Positions 53,268 through 62,598 of a stretch of DNA of 64,000 nt are shown here, piece after piece. This stretch comes from Brevibacillus laterosporus. GTDB taxonomy: Bacteria > Bacillota > Bacilli > Brevibacillales > Brevibacillaceae. A program made the position numbers and the translations under genes. Below the pieces are notes generated by a model. It made no database searches and was not told where the DNA came from. It saw only the letters and a program-made list of their open reading frames with translations. Each line of letters begins with the position of its first letter. Within the stretch, counting starts at the first letter, position 1. The DNA lies in NCBI RefSeq assembly GCF_030489605.1, contig NZ_JAUKFY010000017.1, forward strand, positions 1 through 64,000, given 5' to 3'.

Positions 53268-53906
53268 TCAACGTACCTCGCTCACATATAATTGATGTTC
53301 CTTGATGTAATCTAAAACCTCCTCAGGCAGGAGAAAACTAGCTTCACCATCATTGCGAAGCTCACCGCGAATGTAGCTGGAGCTAATACCCATACTGATT
53401 CCTTTTGACATTGTCAGGAAATTTTCATCATTATTGCGTAACAAGGGATCCTTAGCAATTAAATCATCAGAGTGATAGCCTTCTCTTGCCATGACAATAA
53501 ACTTGTTGTTTTTCACCAATTTTTCAGCATTCCCCCAGGAGGATATACCTTCTAGCAGATCTGCTCCCATGATAAAAAAGATTTCATCTTGCGGATACAG
53601 ATTTTTGAAATGATTCATTGTGTCATAGGTATATGTTTCGCCAGGTAACGCGTTCATTTCAACGGTAGAGATTTCAAATAAAGGTTCCCCAAAACGATTT
53701 TTCTTGTTTTTGCACGTTTCCAAGGCAAGCTGAAGCATGTTTAATCGGTGGCGATCTTCCGTTTGGAGTACCTTATCTCTACGCAGGGAAGAGCAGGGAA
53801 TAAAAAACACTTTGTCCAGACGTTTACGTTTTGCCACAGCAGCAGCTGTAAAAAGATGTGAATAGGTAATAGGATCAAAGCTACTTCCGTAAATGCCATA
53901 TCGCAT
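53268..53906 (-). CDS. nadD: Nicotinate-nucleotide adenylyltransferase
   Basis: The 212-residue enzyme opens YGSSFDPITYSHL, the GxFDPxxxxH nucleotidyltransferase motif. It has IMGADLLEGISSW and ISSSYIRGEL, the equivalent of ISSTxxR. It converts NaMN to NaAD between PncB and NadE. AGGAGG precedes the ATG. A housekeeping nadD near the replication/Obg region is normal in Bacillales, so this is possibly a second copy tied to salvage. Confidence 0.92.
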   Translation of the reverse strand: MRYGIYGSSFDPITYSHLFTAAAVAKRKRLDKVFFIPCSSLRRDKVLQTEDRHRLNMLQLALETCKNKKNRFGEPLFEISTVEMNALPGETYTYDTMNHFKNLYPQDEIFFIMGADLLEGISSWGNAEKLVKNNKFIVMAREGYHSDDLIAKDPLLRNNDENFLTMSKGISMGISSSYIRGELRNDGEASFLLPEEVLDYIKEHQLYVSEVR

Positions 53907-53920
53907 GAACGTTTCCTCCT

Positions 53921-55555
53921 TTAAGATTCTATGAGAGCAAGCTCGCGTATTTCGTTAATCATCTTCTTTTTCAGCTCCCGTAATTCATCAGATAAAGTAA
54001 CGGGATATACCTCTGGATTGTCTAAGCGAAGATATTCCTCCCAGAATGTATTCTTTTGGGCTTGATGGAACTTCTTGATTTCTTCCAGAGATGGATTATC
54101 ATAAACCAGCTTTCCTCCTTCAAAAATAGGAACTAATAGCTCGACTGCTGTAAAATGACGTACGCGCTTCATTTTTAACGGATTCACTGGATGCTTTAGT
54201 TGAATCTCCTCGAGGCCTTGAATATTCTCATGCTCGAGGCAAATATAATCACCTTTTGCCATACCATCCTGATCGTATATCCGATAGGTTTTTTTGCAAC
54301 CAGGATTAATAATCTTGTCTATATTTTCAGAGACTTTAATGAGAGCCACCCAGTCCTTTTCGGTTCTTCTTGCAACAATTTTGTGTACCCCACCTAGGGC
54401 AGGAGTATCATAGGCAGTGATAAATTTGGTTCCAATGCCCCAAATATCAATTTTAGCTCCTTGATGCTTAAGAGAGGTAATCGTATGCTCATCGAGGTCA
54501 CTGGAGGCAGCAATTTTTACATAGGGAAAACCCGCATTATCCAGCATTTTTCGCGCTCTCTTGGACAAGAAGGCTAAATCGCCGCTATCTAAACGAATGC
54601 CGGTAAGCTTCTGTCCATGTTCCTCCATCCGTTTAGCCACTTTAATCGCATTTGGGATACCTGAACCTAAAACATCAAAAGTATCGACTAGAAGGATACT
54701 CTTAGCGGGGAAAACCTCAGCAAAGGCGAGAAAGGCATCTAGTTCATTTGGGAAAAATTGAACAAATAAATGAGCATGTGTACCTGCAGTAGGAACACCA
54801 TATTTTTTCCCAGCTTTCATATTCGAGGTGTAGTCAAATCCAGCGATATAAGCTGATCTAGCTCCTTGTACGGATGCATCGCGTCCCTGAGCACGTCTTT
54901 TTCCCATTTCAATAACACTTTGCCCATCTGTTGCTGTCACAATTCGAGACGCTTTTGTCATGAGCAGGGATTCACTGTTGACTGTATTAAGCAATTGAGC
55001 TTCGATCCAAATACACTCCATGATAGGGGCAATCATTCGTATGTAAGGAGTGTTTGGAAAGACAATTTGTCCTTCTTTCATTGCATGCAAGCTCCCTGTA
55101 AAACGTAGTGAGCGAAGTTCTGACAGGAAGGCTTCCTCATACAAGCCCTTGGAACGCAGATATTCAATGTCATTTTCATTAAAGTATAGATTCTCTACAA
55201 TATCAATTAACTGTTCTAGTCCTCCAAAAGCAACGTATCCCCCTAACTCTCCAGTAAAATCACTGCTTGGCTTAACAAAAGGAGCTTTACGATAAAAATC
55301 ATCAAATACAACTATCGTGCGGTGTAGATTTTTTTTGTATAAAGCATACATCATGGTAATTGCATATTCATCTACATCAAGACCGTAGTCTCTGGAGGGA
55401 TCATAAAAGGGAAGGATTTCAAATTCTTGTTTTCCGCAAATAGGGCAGGGAGTTTCTTCAATTGTCATTCTAAAAGCAGGCTGCTTACAGAAGCGGCACA
55501 TATGGATATAGCGATATTTTTTTGGATCAACAATATCAAAGATTGTTTTTGTCAT
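53921..55555 (-). CDS. pncB: Nicotinate phosphoribosyltransferase with N-terminal zinc ribbon
   Basis: The 544-residue enzyme has the NAPRTase core: SVIEMGKRRAQGRDAS, GTHAHLFVQFFPNE with the conserved His, GIRLDSGDLA, and IWGIGTKFITAYDTPALGGVHK. The first 45 residues hold two cysteine pairs (C20-x-x-C23 and C37-x-x-C40) that look like a zinc ribbon and are not part of the usual enzyme. It converts nicotinate and PRPP to NaMN. It is part of the pncA-pncB-nadD-nadE run. Confidence 0.9.
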   Translation of the reverse strand: MTKTIFDIVDPKKYRYIHMCRFCKQPAFRMTIEETPCPICGKQEFEILPFYDPSRDYGLDVDEYAITMMYALYKKNLHRTIVVFDDFYRKAPFVKPSSDFTGELGGYVAFGGLEQLIDIVENLYFNENDIEYLRSKGLYEEAFLSELRSLRFTGSLHAMKEGQIVFPNTPYIRMIAPIMECIWIEAQLLNTVNSESLLMTKASRIVTATDGQSVIEMGKRRAQGRDASVQGARSAYIAGFDYTSNMKAGKKYGVPTAGTHAHLFVQFFPNELDAFLAFAEVFPAKSILLVDTFDVLGSGIPNAIKVAKRMEEHGQKLTGIRLDSGDLAFLSKRARKMLDNAGFPYVKIAASSDLDEHTITSLKHQGAKIDIWGIGTKFITAYDTPALGGVHKIVARRTEKDWVALIKVSENIDKIINPGCKKTYRIYDQDGMAKGDYICLEHENIQGLEEIQLKHPVNPLKMKRVRHFTAVELLVPIFEGGKLVYDNPSLEEIKKFHQAQKNTFWEEYLRLDNPEVYPVTLSDELRELKKKMINEIRELALIES

Positions 55556-55608
55556 TTTCGGCCAGTCCCCTCATTTTGGCTGTTTGAGAAAAAAGCATAC
55601 ATTAATGG

Positions 55609-56162
55609 TCAATAATTATTTGCGACCTGAATTCCCATTTGGTTTTTAAAGTGCTGTAATGCCCAATCGTGTCCTACAGGGTTGAAGCTTGCAACCGCAT
55701 CCTCATGAATAATCACCTTGAAGCCAAGATACCAAGCAGATACGGCTGTATGGAGAATACATATATCAGTGCATGTTCCGACAAGATGAATTTGGCGAAT
55801 GCCGCGCGTATGCAATTGTAGTGATAAGTCAGTTCCTTCAAATGCACTGTATCTTGTTTTATCCATCCAATAAATGAACGCTTCCTTTTGTTTATAGAGG
55901 CTGTGTAGCTCGCCATATAATTCGCGTCCCTTACTCCCGATTATATTGTGGGGGGATAGAGCGTCGATTCAGGATGAAATGGATCAATTTCCTTGTGTGC
56001 ATCCACAGCCATTACCACAAATTCACCGTTCTGTAGAAAGTGATTGGTAAGTTGAACAATACGCTTTTCAATTTTTTGGGCAGGTTCTCCGCATGTCAAA
56101 GCACCATTGGTTGCAACGAAATCATTTGTGTAATCGATGATCAGGATAGCTTTTTGACTCAT
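55609..56162 (-). pseudogene. pncA: Nicotinamidase, frameshifted in a G run
   Basis: Two frames together make one cysteine hydrolase. The N-terminal frame (56162 to 55941) starts AILIIDYTNDF with the catalytic Asp and breaks after TLYPPT. The C-terminal frame carries MDKTRYSAFEGTDL, with the catalytic Lys, and LVGTCTDICI, with the nucleophilic Cys. Adding one base to the run of six G at 55950-55955 restores an unbroken frame. PncA turns nicotinamide into nicotinate, feeding PncB next door. The cause may be a real mutation, slippage or a sequencing error. Confidence 0.85.
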
Positions 56163-56190
56163 AAATAAATACCTCCATTTTAAGTGATTG

Positions 56191-56213
56191 ATTTAACATG
56201 GTTAATATGACTA
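56191..56213. promoter_or_regulatory. Candidate NrtR site before pncA
   Basis: ATTTAACATGGTTAATATGA shares ATTTnAnATGGTTA with a site at 57049-57071 before the nrtR-like gene. Both lie upstream of minus-strand starts in the NAD cluster, the expected place for the NUDIX-type repressor to bind. Confidence 0.4.
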
Positions 56214-56237
56214 TATAAAAGATTAAAAAAAGAAGGA

Positions 56238-57014
56238 TTAATAGATGCTCACAAATGGCACATAATCAGTAAATTTATATAGTTTGGCTGGGTTTTGTGA
56301 GTATTTATTCGAGTATTTAGCGGAACCCTCAGCATCTCTGACTTCTTCAATAATTCCTTTTCGATTTATAGTAGACACCAAGCGCCTGCTAAAGTTAGAG
56401 CGATCTACTTTAAAATCAGGTACGACCGTTTCTATGACCTGAAGCAGTTCAGATAAGGTAAACTCTTCGGGTAGAAATTCTTTCGCAATATTAGTCTGAA
56501 CCATAATCTCTTGGATTTTTTGCAAAGCATCCTTCAAGATTTCGCTGTGGTCAAACGCCAATTTCATGGACATTGCTTCCTCAACCGTGAATAAACGCGC
56601 ATCTACAGCATCGTCATCAGCCTTAAATCCAGTCAATGCCTGCTCATTAACAAGGGCATAATAGGCAACGGTTGGAATCCATCCACCAGGATCACGGCCT
56701 GGAGTATAGTAGGCTTTTAGCTGTTTAATATGTACCTTCTCATTTAAGATATGCGTTTCCTCACGCAGCTCACGTTCAGCACATTGATCAAGCGTTTCGT
56801 GTTCATTGAGAAAACCACCTGGAAAAGCCCAATACCCTGGAAAGCGATCACTTTGTGGATCACGCTGAATCAGCAATATTTTTAACTTACGATCGGGAAG
56901 TGATTTGTGCTTGGTATCTTTTCTGGGCTCCGATGTAATCGTTAATATACAAATGTCGGTAGGTAAGCCATCAGGTGATCGATAGACTGGCGTTTCCTTT
57001 GGAGGAATTTGCAA
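56238..57014 (-). CDS. NrtR-type regulator: NUDIX domain with winged helix
   Basis: The 258-residue protein has a NUDIX domain (about 40-160) with box GGFLNEHETLDQCAERELREE at 66-86. The box is nearly intact, with His88 in place of the last Gly. A C-terminal winged helix (about 175-258) carries FTLSELLQVIETV and RSNFSRRL. NrtR proteins repress NAD salvage genes and are released by ADP-ribose. The gene heads the pncA-pncB-nadD-nadE run on the minus strand. Alternatively it could be an active ADP-ribose pyrophosphatase. Confidence 0.82.
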   Translation of the reverse strand: MQIPPKETPVYRSPDGLPTDICILTITSEPRKDTKHKSLPDRKLKILLIQRDPQSDRFPGYWAFPGGFLNEHETLDQCAERELREETHILNEKVHIKQLKAYYTPGRDPGGWIPTVAYYALVNEQALTGFKADDDAVDARLFTVEEAMSMKLAFDHSEILKDALQKIQEIMVQTNIAKEFLPEEFTLSELLQVIETVVPDFKVDRSNFSRRLVSTINRKGIIEEVRDAEGSAKYSNKYSQNPAKLYKFTDYVPFVSIY

Positions 57015-57048
57015 AGTAAGAAGCTCCTTTCTACGTGTTCTTGAGGAT

Positions 57049-57071
57049 ATTTTATATGGTTATTTTCATAT
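57049..57071. promoter_or_regulatory. Candidate NrtR site before the nrtR-like gene
   Basis: ATTTTATATGGTTATTTTCA lies 35 bases upstream of the start at 57014 and matches the site before pncA at 15 of 23 positions, with an identical core ATGGTTA. Apart from this, the 57072-57342 gap shows nothing recognisable. Confidence 0.4.
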
Positions 57072-57342
57072 TGTCAATACGACTGTGTAAAAAACGGGAT
57101 TTTTTACATACATTCTTTGCTTATGAGAAAGGAGCTGGATTTAATCTTGTATGTGGCTAAGGATATATCTCAATACTTTTGAAAAAATTAGGGAAGGGGA
57201 AAGGCCGATCGGTCGTTTTAAGGAGTTGGAATAGAAGAGACAGTTTGATCAATAATAGAAATGAATGAAGGCACAAATTCGTTCCATTTTGGTATATACT
57301 TCGTGTTCAGCTTGAATTTATCTTACAGGAAAGGGAATTTCA

Positions 57343-57726
57343 ATGAAAATTAAACTAACGAGTATATTTGTCAATGACCAGGAAAGGGCTCTTTCATTTT
57401 ATACAGAAGTTTTAGGCTTTGTGAAAAAAAGAGACTTGCCAGCAGGAGATTATAAATGGATAACGGTTGTTTCGCCAGAAGGACCGGAAGATATTGAATT
57501 GCTTTTGGAACCACTTGGGCATCCTGCCGCCGAAACATTCCAAAAGGAGATGTTTAAGGCAGGAATTCCTCTAATGACGTTTGCTGTTGACGATATTCAC
57601 AAAGAGTATGAAAGACTGCTAAGGCTGGGTGTAGTGTTTAAGATGAAGCCTGTAGATTTAGAAGAAACCTCTATTGCTGTGTTTCATGATACATGCGGCA
57701 ATCTTATCCAACTTTTTCAGGGATGA
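57343..57726 (+). CDS. VOC-family (glyoxalase-like) protein
   Basis: The 127-residue protein has the vicinal-oxygen-chelate layout of two beta-alpha-beta-beta-beta units: TSIFVNDQERALSFYTEVLGFVKK and the second half starting MTFAVDDIHKEYERLLRLGV, ending DTCGNLIQLFQG with the terminal Glu-equivalent replaced by Gln. Members include dioxygenases and resistance proteins; the function here is unknown. AAAGGGAATTTCA precedes the ATG. Confidence 0.82.
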   Translation: MKIKLTSIFVNDQERALSFYTEVLGFVKKRDLPAGDYKWITVVSPEGPEDIELLLEPLGHPAAETFQKEMFKAGIPLMTFAVDDIHKEYERLLRLGVVFKMKPVDLEETSIAVFHDTCGNLIQLFQG

Positions 57727-58024
57727 CATACAAATACTAAGTAAAATCGGTTTGGAAGATATATTACTAGTGTTCCTTATCCGACAGCATAATTAAACGT
57801 ATTCCCCATATTGAGGACTGCCGGTATCAGACGTTGGAAAAGTAGTGACTATCAGATAGAAGGACGTAGGTTTTTAGCGTAAAACACAACATTTTTGGCG
57901 TTACTAAGAAGACCAAGCTGCAGGTTTAGCATGCAACAAAATCCAAGGGTATCGACAAGAAGTCAGAAAAGTATCCGTTCCCATGCGTAGATACTTGTGA
58001 TATACTACAGGCAATTGCATAACC
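57727..58024. other. Gap before the FMN riboswitch
   Basis: No gene was found. TATACT at 58001-58006 is a plausible -10 for the riboflavin operon, about 20 bases before the riboswitch, but no good -35 goes with it. Confidence 0.35.
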
Positions 58025-58158
58025 ACCTTCAGGGCAGGGTGAAATTCCCGACCGGCGGTAATGACGATTATGTCTGAGCCCGCGACTCGCAAACCGTTTT
58101 TTGCGACTGACTTGGTGAAAATCCAAGGCCGACGGTATAGTCCGGATGGGAGAAGGTA
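58025..58158 (+). ncRNA. FMN riboswitch (RFN element)
   Basis: The conserved RFN blocks are all present in order: CTTCAGGGCAGGGTGAAATT, CCCGACCGGCGGT, AGCCCGCGA, TTGGTGAAAATCCAAGGCCGA and CGGTATAGTCCGGATGGGAGAAGG. It binds FMN and should stop transcription of the riboflavin genes downstream when FMN is plentiful. Confidence 0.97.
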
Positions 58159-58353
58159 CAAGGCTTATCACATTTTTCAACGAGGATACAAGACTTCGAT
58201 TGTGGTGGCCATCGCAGACTGTTTTTTTATACATGAAAAGACGGTTTATTTAGATATATTCAATTATGTCTTTCAAGGCATGATCTATTTGCGGTGGTGT
58301 AACTCTTTGTGTATCCGTTTTTTGAAAAATACGACGGTAGGCTGTATTTCTCT

Positions 58354-58386
58354 ATGCCCTTTTTCTGAAAAAGGGCATTTTTTATT
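58354..58386 (+). terminator. Riboswitch-controlled terminator
   Basis: TGCCCTTTTTC pairs with GAAAAAGGGCA, followed by TTTTTT. It lies between the FMN aptamer and ribD and is the likely expression platform. Confidence 0.85.
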
Positions 58387-58478
58387 GTAAAAAATCGGTT
58401 ATGAAAATAACCAAGGTGCGTTTGCAAGAGTAAAAGCAATATACACAGAACGGAAAAATGCAGAAAGGAGGAACGCTT

Positions 58479-59633
58479 ATGAACGAGCCTCACGAAAGGA
58501 AGAGGAGCGAATATGAGAATCAAGCCCAGTTGGATAAAGCTTTTATGAAGATAGCGATCCAATTGGCAGAAGGAGTGAGGCATCAGACATCTCCGAATCC
58601 TACAGTGGGTGCTGTGATTGTGAAAAATGGGAGCATTGTTGGTCTAGGAGCCCATCTGCGAGCAGGCGAGCCTCACGCTGAAATTCATGCCTTACGGATG
58701 GCTGGGGAAAAGGCAGCGGGGGCGACTGTATACGTAACCTTGGAGCCATGCAGTCATTATGGGAAAACACCACCCTGCGTAAAAGCGCTACTAGATGCAG
58801 GAGTGGAACGGGTTGTCATTGCTACAGAAGATCCCAATCCGCTGGTGGCTGGTAAAGGTTTAGCAGCTTTAAAAAATGCGGGTATCGATGTACAGGTCGG
58901 TGTATTAGAAAAGGAAGCACGAGAATGCAATGAGTCGTTTTTTCATTATATTCATACGAAAAGGCCGTTTGTTACGTTAAAGACAGCCAGTACATTGGAT
59001 GGAAAGCTGGCTACAGCAACCGGGGATAGCAAATGGATAACGAGTGAATTGGCACGCAGGGAAGTTCATGAGGAACGGGCTAAGTCTGACGCAATTTTAG
59101 TGGGCATAAACACGGTGATAAAAGATGATCCCTTACTAACAGCCCGGTTGTATGAAAATGGAAGGCAACCGATACGAGTCGTTCTTGATCAAACTCTTCG
59201 TATTCCAAAAACAGCTGCGATTCTCAGGGATACTGCATCGCCAGTCTGGATTTTTACCACAAGAAGAGCTTCGCAGCAAAAAGTAGATTTCCTGCGCGCA
59301 AAAGGAATTCGGATTACGGTGCAGCAAGAGGATCAAATAACGATACCATTTGTCCTTCAAACCTTGGGAGAGGCAGAAATTGTTTCGGTACTTGTAGAAG
59401 GTGGCAGCAAGATAAGCGGGACGTTTTTAGAGGCACAAGCGATCCAAAAGGTAATAGCCTATGTCGCTTTTACACTTGTGGGTGGCGTGGAGTCTCCAGT
59501 CGCCTACGGAGGAAATGGCATTCTTTTGATGAAAGATGCGATTCGACTCAGAGATGTAGCAGTAGAAAAGGTGAGTGAACAGGAAGTAAGGATAACGGGT
59601 TACCCACTTTGGACAGATCATAGCAATTCATAA
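58479..59633 (+). CDS. ribD: Bifunctional riboflavin deaminase/reductase
   Basis: The 384-residue enzyme has an N-terminal cytidine-deaminase-like domain (about 20-165: SPNPTVGAVIV, HAEIHAL, LEPCSHYGKTPPC) that deaminates the pyrimidine intermediate. A C-terminal reductase domain (about 170-384: VTLKTASTLDGKLAT, LVEGGSKISGTFL) reduces the ribose. I start it at ATG 58479, 7 bases after AAAGGAGG; the ATG at 58458 has no such site. It is the first gene of ribDEBAH. Confidence 0.95.
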   Translation: MNEPHERKRSEYENQAQLDKAFMKIAIQLAEGVRHQTSPNPTVGAVIVKNGSIVGLGAHLRAGEPHAEIHALRMAGEKAAGATVYVTLEPCSHYGKTPPCVKALLDAGVERVVIATEDPNPLVAGKGLAALKNAGIDVQVGVLEKEARECNESFFHYIHTKRPFVTLKTASTLDGKLATATGDSKWITSELARREVHEERAKSDAILVGINTVIKDDPLLTARLYENGRQPIRVVLDQTLRIPKTAAILRDTASPVWIFTTRRASQQKVDFLRAKGIRITVQQEDQITIPFVLQTLGEAEIVSVLVEGGSKISGTFLEAQAIQKVIAYVAFTLVGGVESPVAYGGNGILLMKDAIRLRDVAVEKVSEQEVRITGYPLWTDHSNS

Positions 59634-59648
59634 GGAGTGAGGACGATC

Positions 59649-60323
59649 ATGTTCACGGGGATAATTGAGGAAGTAGGTACGATCACTGGATTTTTAGCCA
59701 GTCAAAAGGCTGGCAGTCTGCATATAAAAGCCAGTCTGGTTGTAGCGGGAAGTAAAATAGGTGATTCCATTGCAGTAAACGGAGTTTGTTTAACGGTTAC
59801 CGAGTTCACCGCCAACGGCTTTGCAGTTGATGTTATGCCAGAGACGCTGAAAAGAACGAATCTGGGTGAGCTCCGTAATGGCGAGCTGGTAAATTTGGAA
59901 CGGGCGATGTCTCTAAGCGACAGATTAGGTGGCCATCTGGTATCAGGGCATGTTGATGGCAAAGGAAGAATCTTATCAAAAAGGCAAAATGAAACTGCCA
60001 TTCTCTTTGAAATAGAAGCAGGAGCAGATATCCAGCGTTATCTCATTCCCCAAGGCTCTATTACAGTAGATGGAATAAGCTTAACAGTGGTTGACATCAA
60101 AGCCAACTCCTTTTCCATATCGATCATTCCGCATACAGCAGCAGTTACTACGCTCGAAAAGAAACAGGTGGGGGACTTCGTAAATCTTGAAAATGATGTA
60201 ATTGGTAAATATGTGGAACGGCTACTAGCTTCTCAAGGAAATGTAATCCATTCACTGCATTCAGCTCGCAACAAGCAACATTCTGTAACAGAAAGCTTTT
60301 TACGTGACAATGGGTTTGTCTAA
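59649..60323 (+). CDS. ribE: Riboflavin synthase, alpha subunit
   Basis: The 224-residue enzyme has two lumazine-binding repeats: MFTGIIEEVGTI with NGVCLTVTEF, and HLVSGHVDGKGRI with VDGISLTVVDI. It dismutates two molecules of lumazine to riboflavin. The start at 59649 follows GTGAGG and leaves 15 bases after ribD. Confidence 0.95.
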   Translation: MFTGIIEEVGTITGFLASQKAGSLHIKASLVVAGSKIGDSIAVNGVCLTVTEFTANGFAVDVMPETLKRTNLGELRNGELVNLERAMSLSDRLGGHLVSGHVDGKGRILSKRQNETAILFEIEAGADIQRYLIPQGSITVDGISLTVVDIKANSFSISIIPHTAAVTTLEKKQVGDFVNLENDVIGKYVERLLASQGNVIHSLHSARNKQHSVTESFLRDNGFV

Positions 60324-60348
60324 TACCAATGGCTAGGAGGGAATCTAC

Positions 60349-61545
60349 ATGTTTCACACAATAGAAGAGGCGCTAGAGGAATTGCGTCAGGGAAAGCCCA
60401 TTATTGTGGTCGATGACGAGAATCGGGAAAATGAAGGGGATTTTTTATGCATGGCGGAGAAGGCAACACCCGAGATGATTAATTTCATGATTACCCATGG
60501 AAGAGGGTTGGTTTGCGTTTCGATTGAGGACAAAAGAGCTCGTGAGCTACAGTTAAGACAGATGGTGGAAAATAATACGGATCATCACGGAACAGCTTTT
60601 ACCGTTTCCATTGATGAAAGGGACACGCATACTGGGATATCGGCACATGAGCGTTCACGAACGATCATGGCGATGCTCGACCCGCAAGCAGAAGCTGATC
60701 GTTTCCGTCGCCCTGGACATATTTTTCCATTAGTCGCCAAGGAGGGCGGAGTATTAAAGAGGGCAGGACATACAGAAGCGGCAGTAGATCTAGCCAGGCT
60801 TGCAGGCGGTTATCCCGCTGGGGTGATTTGCGAAATCATGCAAGAGGACGGAAGCATGGCCCGTTTACCTGCTCTTCTAGAAATAGCGAAGCGTTTGAAT
60901 GTAAAGATTGTTTCGATCGAACAACTGATTCATTATCGCATGCAAAGCGAATCGCTGGTGAAGAAGGAGGCGGAAACCATTCTGCCTACAGAATACGGAG
61001 ATTTTCGCATTTTTGCCTACTCGAATACGTTGGATGGAAAAGAACATGTGGCTCTTGTTAAGGGAGATATTTCCCCTGATCAGCCTGTTTTAGTGCGTGT
61101 ACATTCTGAATGTTTAACAGGAGATATATTTGGTTCTCTTCGTTGCGATTGCGGACCACAATTGCATGCTGCCTTACAACAAATCGACGAGGCAGGAGCC
61201 GGAATTCTTCTATATATGAGACAGGAAGGGCGCGGAATTGGCTTAATTAACAAATTAAAAGCATATCAGCTACAGGAAGAAGGCTTAGACACTGTTGAGG
61301 CCAATGAACGGCTAGGCTTCCCCGCTGATTTACGTCAATATGGAATTGGTGCACAAATATTGCGTGATCTGGGGGTCAAGAAATTGCGCCTTTTAACCAA
61401 TAATCCTAGAAAAATCGTGGCGCTCAATGGATATGGTCTAAAAGTAGCAGAACGAGTACCGCTTCAAATGAAAAGTCATAAGCATAATCACAATTACCTG
61501 CATACCAAGCAACAGAAACTAGGTCATATGCTAACTATATTATAA
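60349..61545 (+). CDS. ribBA: Bifunctional DHBP synthase/GTP cyclohydrolase II
   Basis: The 398-residue enzyme has a RibB half (about 1-200: [30 protein letters not shown]) that makes 3,4-dihydroxy-2-butanone 4-phosphate from ribulose 5-phosphate. Its RibA half has the zinc cysteines in [18 protein letters not shown] and the RQEGRGIGL loop, and opens GTP. AGGAGG precedes the ATG. Confidence 0.96.
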   Translation: MFHTIEEALEELRQGKPIIVVDDENRENEGDFLCMAEKATPEMINFMITHGRGLVCVSIEDKRARELQLRQMVENNTDHHGTAFTVSIDERDTHTGISAHERSRTIMAMLDPQAEADRFRRPGHIFPLVAKEGGVLKRAGHTEAAVDLARLAGGYPAGVICEIMQEDGSMARLPALLEIAKRLNVKIVSIEQLIHYRMQSESLVKKEAETILPTEYGDFRIFAYSNTLDGKEHVALVKGDISPDQPVLVRVHSECLTGDIFGSLRCDCGPQLHAALQQIDEAGAGILLYMRQEGRGIGLINKLKAYQLQEEGLDTVEANERLGFPADLRQYGIGAQILRDLGVKKLRLLTNNPRKIVALNGYGLKVAERVPLQMKSHKHNHNYLHTKQQKLGHMLTIL

Positions 61546-61564
61546 TGAAGAAATGAGGATGAGT

Positions 61565-62038
61565 ATGAAAATCTGGGAAGGCAATCTCGTCGGTTCAGGA
61601 TTACGTATAGGAGTTGTTGCGGGTCGTTTTAACGAATTAATTGTCAGTAAGCTAGTAAGTGGGGCTTTAGATACACTAAAACGTCATGGTGTGGAAGAAG
61701 CCCAAATTGAAATTGCATGGGTTCCGGGGGCATTCGAAATTCCGCTTATGGCGAAAAAAATGGCCGAAACAGCGCGTTTTGATGCGGTTATTACATTAGG
61801 AGCAGTAATTCGCGGATCGACTCCTCATTTTGATTATGTTTGCAATGAATGTGCAAAAGGAGTAGCAGCTCTTTCTATGAGCACTGGAGTACCTATTATT
61901 TTTGGTGTCCTGACGACTGATAATATTGAACAAGCTATCGAACGTGCTGGGACAAAAGCTGGAAATAAAGGATGTGAAGCGGCCACTTCCGCTATTGAAA
62001 TGGCTAATTTGGCACGTAGCTTTGAACAAACTTGCTAA
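61565..62038 (+). CDS. ribH: 6,7-dimethyl-8-ribityllumazine synthase
   Basis: The 157-residue protein has the family core: [56 protein letters not shown] and [23 protein letters not shown]. It condenses the RibB and RibD products into lumazine. I start at ATG 61565 behind GAGGATGA. It is the last gene of the operon. Confidence 0.95.
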   Translation: MKIWEGNLVGSGLRIGVVAGRFNELIVSKLVSGALDTLKRHGVEEAQIEIAWVPGAFEIPLMAKKMAETARFDAVITLGAVIRGSTPHFDYVCNECAKGVAALSMSTGVPIIFGVLTTDNIEQAIERAGTKAGNKGCEAATSAIEMANLARSFEQTC

Positions 62039-62053
62039 ATGTTATTAAAATGT

Positions 62054-62084
62054 GAGCTACCGATAGATTCGGTAGCTCCTTTTA
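62054..62084 (+). terminator. Terminator of the riboflavin operon
   Basis: GAGCTACCGA pairs with TCGGTAGCTC around a 5-base loop, followed by CTTTT. Confidence 0.85.
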
Positions 62085-62346
62085 TGCAAATAGATCATTG
62101 AAATTGTTAATGAAAGAATACGAATAAAGCAAACAGATGTTTTAAATAGTAATAATTTTAAATCTATTTACGGGCAGACTGAGGCTTTCTTAAGGAAATC
62201 CATAAATGTTATTGAGATAGTAACTAAGCCAAGCAGCTTACAATCCAAAAATGCTTGATGAGTATCACTTTTAAGGAATGATCACAGTTATAGGCAGATT
62301 AGTGGAAGCATCATCTGGTAATGGCAAAAAAATGAACAATAGTTCT
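62085..62346. other. Gap with short decayed open frames
   Basis: Short open stretches on the plus strand (for example one containing IYGQTEAFLRKSINVIE and one starting MITVIGRLVEASSG) are broken by stops and have no ribosome binding sites. They may be remnants, but nothing can be assigned. Confidence 0.3.
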
Positions 62347-62598
62347 TTAGTTGCTAATATTTTGATTTTTTAAGCTGGAAAGTATTTCAACACCAAGATC
62401 GACCAATTTCTCTGAGCCCATAAATTTTATGAGTACTTTAGCGCGTTTTTTGTGCCGATCTACTTTTTTAATCTGTCCTTCCATTCCTTTCAAGGGGCCA
62501 GAATTGACATAAACCTCTGAATTTTCTAAGTGAATTTTGGAATACGTAATGATGTCTGTATTGCCTAATAATCGTAAGAGTGGGGATATTTCTTCATC
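62347..62598 (-). pseudogene. loaP: C-terminal (KOW) half of a LoaP/NusG-type antiterminator
   Basis: Read on the minus strand from 62598 to the TAA at 62347-62349, this gives DEEISPLLRLLGN, then VYVNSGPLKGMEGQIKKVD and KRAKVLIKFMGSEKLVDLG. These are the linker and KOW domain of LoaP-like NusG paralogs. It has no start codon of its own. Its 5' end touches the N-terminal half, which lies on the other strand (62599-62934). Flipping that half restores one frame through the shared Asp codon (GAT), giving a protein of about 194 residues. Confidence 0.85.

Noticed and set aside
57904..58234. Two minus-strand frames around the FMN riboswitch
   Set aside because: They cover the conserved riboswitch sequence, whose constraints explain the open frames. 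No ribosome binding sites are present.
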